The position numbers and the translations under genes were made by a program. A DNA stretch of 6,607 nucleotides, from contig CAZUZD010000333.1 of NCBI GenBank assembly GCA_964624465.1, positions 1 to 6,607 of the forward strand, read 5' to 3'. The notes under the pieces are model-generated. The model was not told the origin of the DNA. It made no database searches and saw only the letters and a list, made by a program, of their open reading frames with translations. Shown here one piece after another: positions 5,721 through 6,607 of this stretch (positions within the stretch are counted from its first letter, which is position 1; every line of letters starts with the position of its first letter). Source of the DNA: CAZUZD01 sp964624465 (GTDB taxonomy: Bacteria > Planctomycetota > Planctomycetia > Isosphaerales > Isosphaeraceae).

Positions 5721-6607
5721 ATGATGCGATTCGCCCCCTGGCTCGTTGCCCTCGCGACCCTGGGCCTGCCGGCCCGCCCGGCCGCCGCGGCCGACGAACC
5801 CCAGGCCACCGACGAGCAGGTGCGGCTCTTCGAGAGCCAGGTCCGGCCCGTGCTGCTGGACCAGTGCCTCAAGTGCCACGGGCCCGAGAAGCAGAAGGGG
5901 GGCCTGCGGCTCGACTCCCGCGCCGCCGCGCTGGCCGGCGGCGACTCGGGGCCGGCCGTCGTGCCGGGCAACGCCGAGGAGAGCCTGATCCTGGCGGCCA
6001 TCCGCTACGACGGCGAGCTGCCCAAGATGCCGCCGTCTCGCAAGCTGCCAGAGCCCACCATCACCGCCTTCCAGCAGTGGATCGCCGCCGGCGCCCCCTG
6101 GCCCGGCAGCGCGGACGATCCGGCCGGCGCGGCCGCCGCGCCCGCCAAGCCGCGCGGGCCGATGCAGATCAGCGACAAGGACCGCGCCCACTGGGCCTTC
6201 CAGCCCGTGACCCGCCCGCCCCTGCCCGAGGTCGCCAACCCCGCCTGGGCGGCCAACCCCCTCGACCGGTTCGTGCTCGCGAAGCTCGACGCGAAGGGCC
6301 TCAAGCCCAGCCCGGCCGCCGATCGCGCCACGCTGATCCGCCGCGTGACCTACGACCTCACCGGCCTGCCGCCGTCGCCCGAGCAGGTCGCCGCCTTCGT
6401 CGCCGACGACCGGCCCGACGCCTACGAGCGCCTGGTCGATCGGCTGCTCGACAGCCCGGCCTACGGCGAGAAGTGGGGCCGGCACTGGCTGGATCTGGTG
6501 CGCTACGCCGAGACGAACAGCTACGAGCGCGACAACCCCAAGCCCTCGGCCTGGCGGTACCGCGACTACGTCATCAAGTCGTTCAACGACGACAAGCCGT
6601 ACGACCG
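5721..6607 (+). CDS. Planctomycete cytochrome c (PSD1) and DUF1549 protein (3' end missing)
   Basis: The frame opens at ATG 5721 (a second ATG follows directly at 5724) and is still open at the right edge, giving 295 visible residues. It starts with a signal peptide (MMRFAPWLVALATLGLPA, cleavage probably near the AAAADE stretch at 21-26). The PSD1 domain follows, with the haem-attachment motif CLKCH (49-53), then KGGLRLDSR (59-67), a VVPGNAEESLI segment (80-90) and ELPKMPP, whose Met103 is the likely second haem ligand. After a Gly/Ala/Pro linker (about 128-150), HWAFQPV introduces DUF1549, with LDRFVLAKL (181-189), RRVTYDLTGLPPSPEQ (207-222) and the WGRHWLDLVRYAE stretch. Full-length members also carry DUF1553 and run to roughly 700-1100 residues, so most of the protein lies beyond the window. 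The protein is exported and probably electron-transferring; planctomycetes have many copies, often near sulfatases or sugar enzymes, but the reaction is not established. No Shine-Dalgarno sequence is visible. Confidence 0.93.
   Translation, partial: MMRFAPWLVALATLGLPARPAAAADEPQATDEQVRLFESQVRPVLLDQCLKCHGPEKQKGGLRLDSRAAALAGGDSGPAVVPGNAEESLILAAIRYDGELPKMPPSRKLPEPTITAFQQWIAAGAPWPGSADDPAGAAAAPAKPRGPMQISDKDRAHWAFQPVTRPPLPEVANPAWAANPLDRFVLAKLDAKGLKPSPAADRATLIRRVTYDLTGLPPSPEQVAAFVADDRPDAYERLVDRLLDSPAYGEKWGRHWLDLVRYAETNSYERDNPKPSAWRYRDYVIKSFNDDKPYD

Noticed and set aside
5074..5724. A 216-residue plus-strand open frame across the divergent intergenic region
   Set aside because: It is Gly/Pro/Arg/Ala-rich without motifs, overlaps the oxidoreductase start on the other strand and ends inside the start of the PSD1 gene in another frame.
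5307..6485. Minus-strand N-terminal extension of the oxidoreductase, giving an 861-residue frame
   Set aside because: The extra 393 residues are low-complexity Gly/Arg/Ala sequence and most of them lie antisense to the PSD1/DUF1549 gene. The Tat signal fixes the start at 5306.

Overview
The window is very GC-rich (about 70% by eye) and looks like chromosomal DNA of a planctomycete, most likely of the Isosphaeraceae/Gemmataceae type. Three things point there. A gene on the right edge encodes a planctomycete-type cytochrome c (PSD1) plus DUF1549 protein. A Tat-exported Gfo/Idh/MocA oxidoreductase is divergent to it. The left edge carries an Asn/Gly/Pro-repeat TPR protein with a DYSQP motif, a style I associate with that phylum.

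Layout. Positions 1-2471 carry three plus-strand genes: the 3' part of a repeat-rich TPR protein (to 1367), a small stand-alone CZB zinc-binding protein (1437-1820) and a very acidic protein of unknown function (1881-2471). Gaps of 69 and 60 bases allow co-transcription but do not prove it. They converge at 2472-2610 on three minus-strand genes: an unrecognised 218-residue protein (2611-3267), a small lipoprotein (3413-3799) and the Gfo/Idh/MocA oxidoreductase (3900-5306). Strong inverted repeats lie just downstream of the lipoprotein (3366-3398) and of the oxidoreductase (3836-3873), so these minus-strand genes are probably separate transcription units. A 414-base divergent intergenic region (5307-5720) separates the oxidoreductase from the PSD1/DUF1549 gene, which runs off the right edge. 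It holds one plausible sigma70-like promoter and GC-rich hairpins.

Function. The oxidoreductase and the PSD1/DUF1549 protein both carry export signals, so both probably work outside the cytoplasm. Such genes are frequent neighbours in planctomycetes and are often linked to breakdown of complex carbohydrates, but nothing here identifies a substrate. The left-hand genes show no clear link to them.

I found no tRNA, rRNA, CRISPR array, transposase, integrase or phage gene, and no convincing new multi-gene system. The points most worth a second look are the 15-bp perfect hairpin at 3836-3873, the recently expanded 33-bp repeat at the left edge, the stand-alone CZB protein and the two unrecognised proteins.
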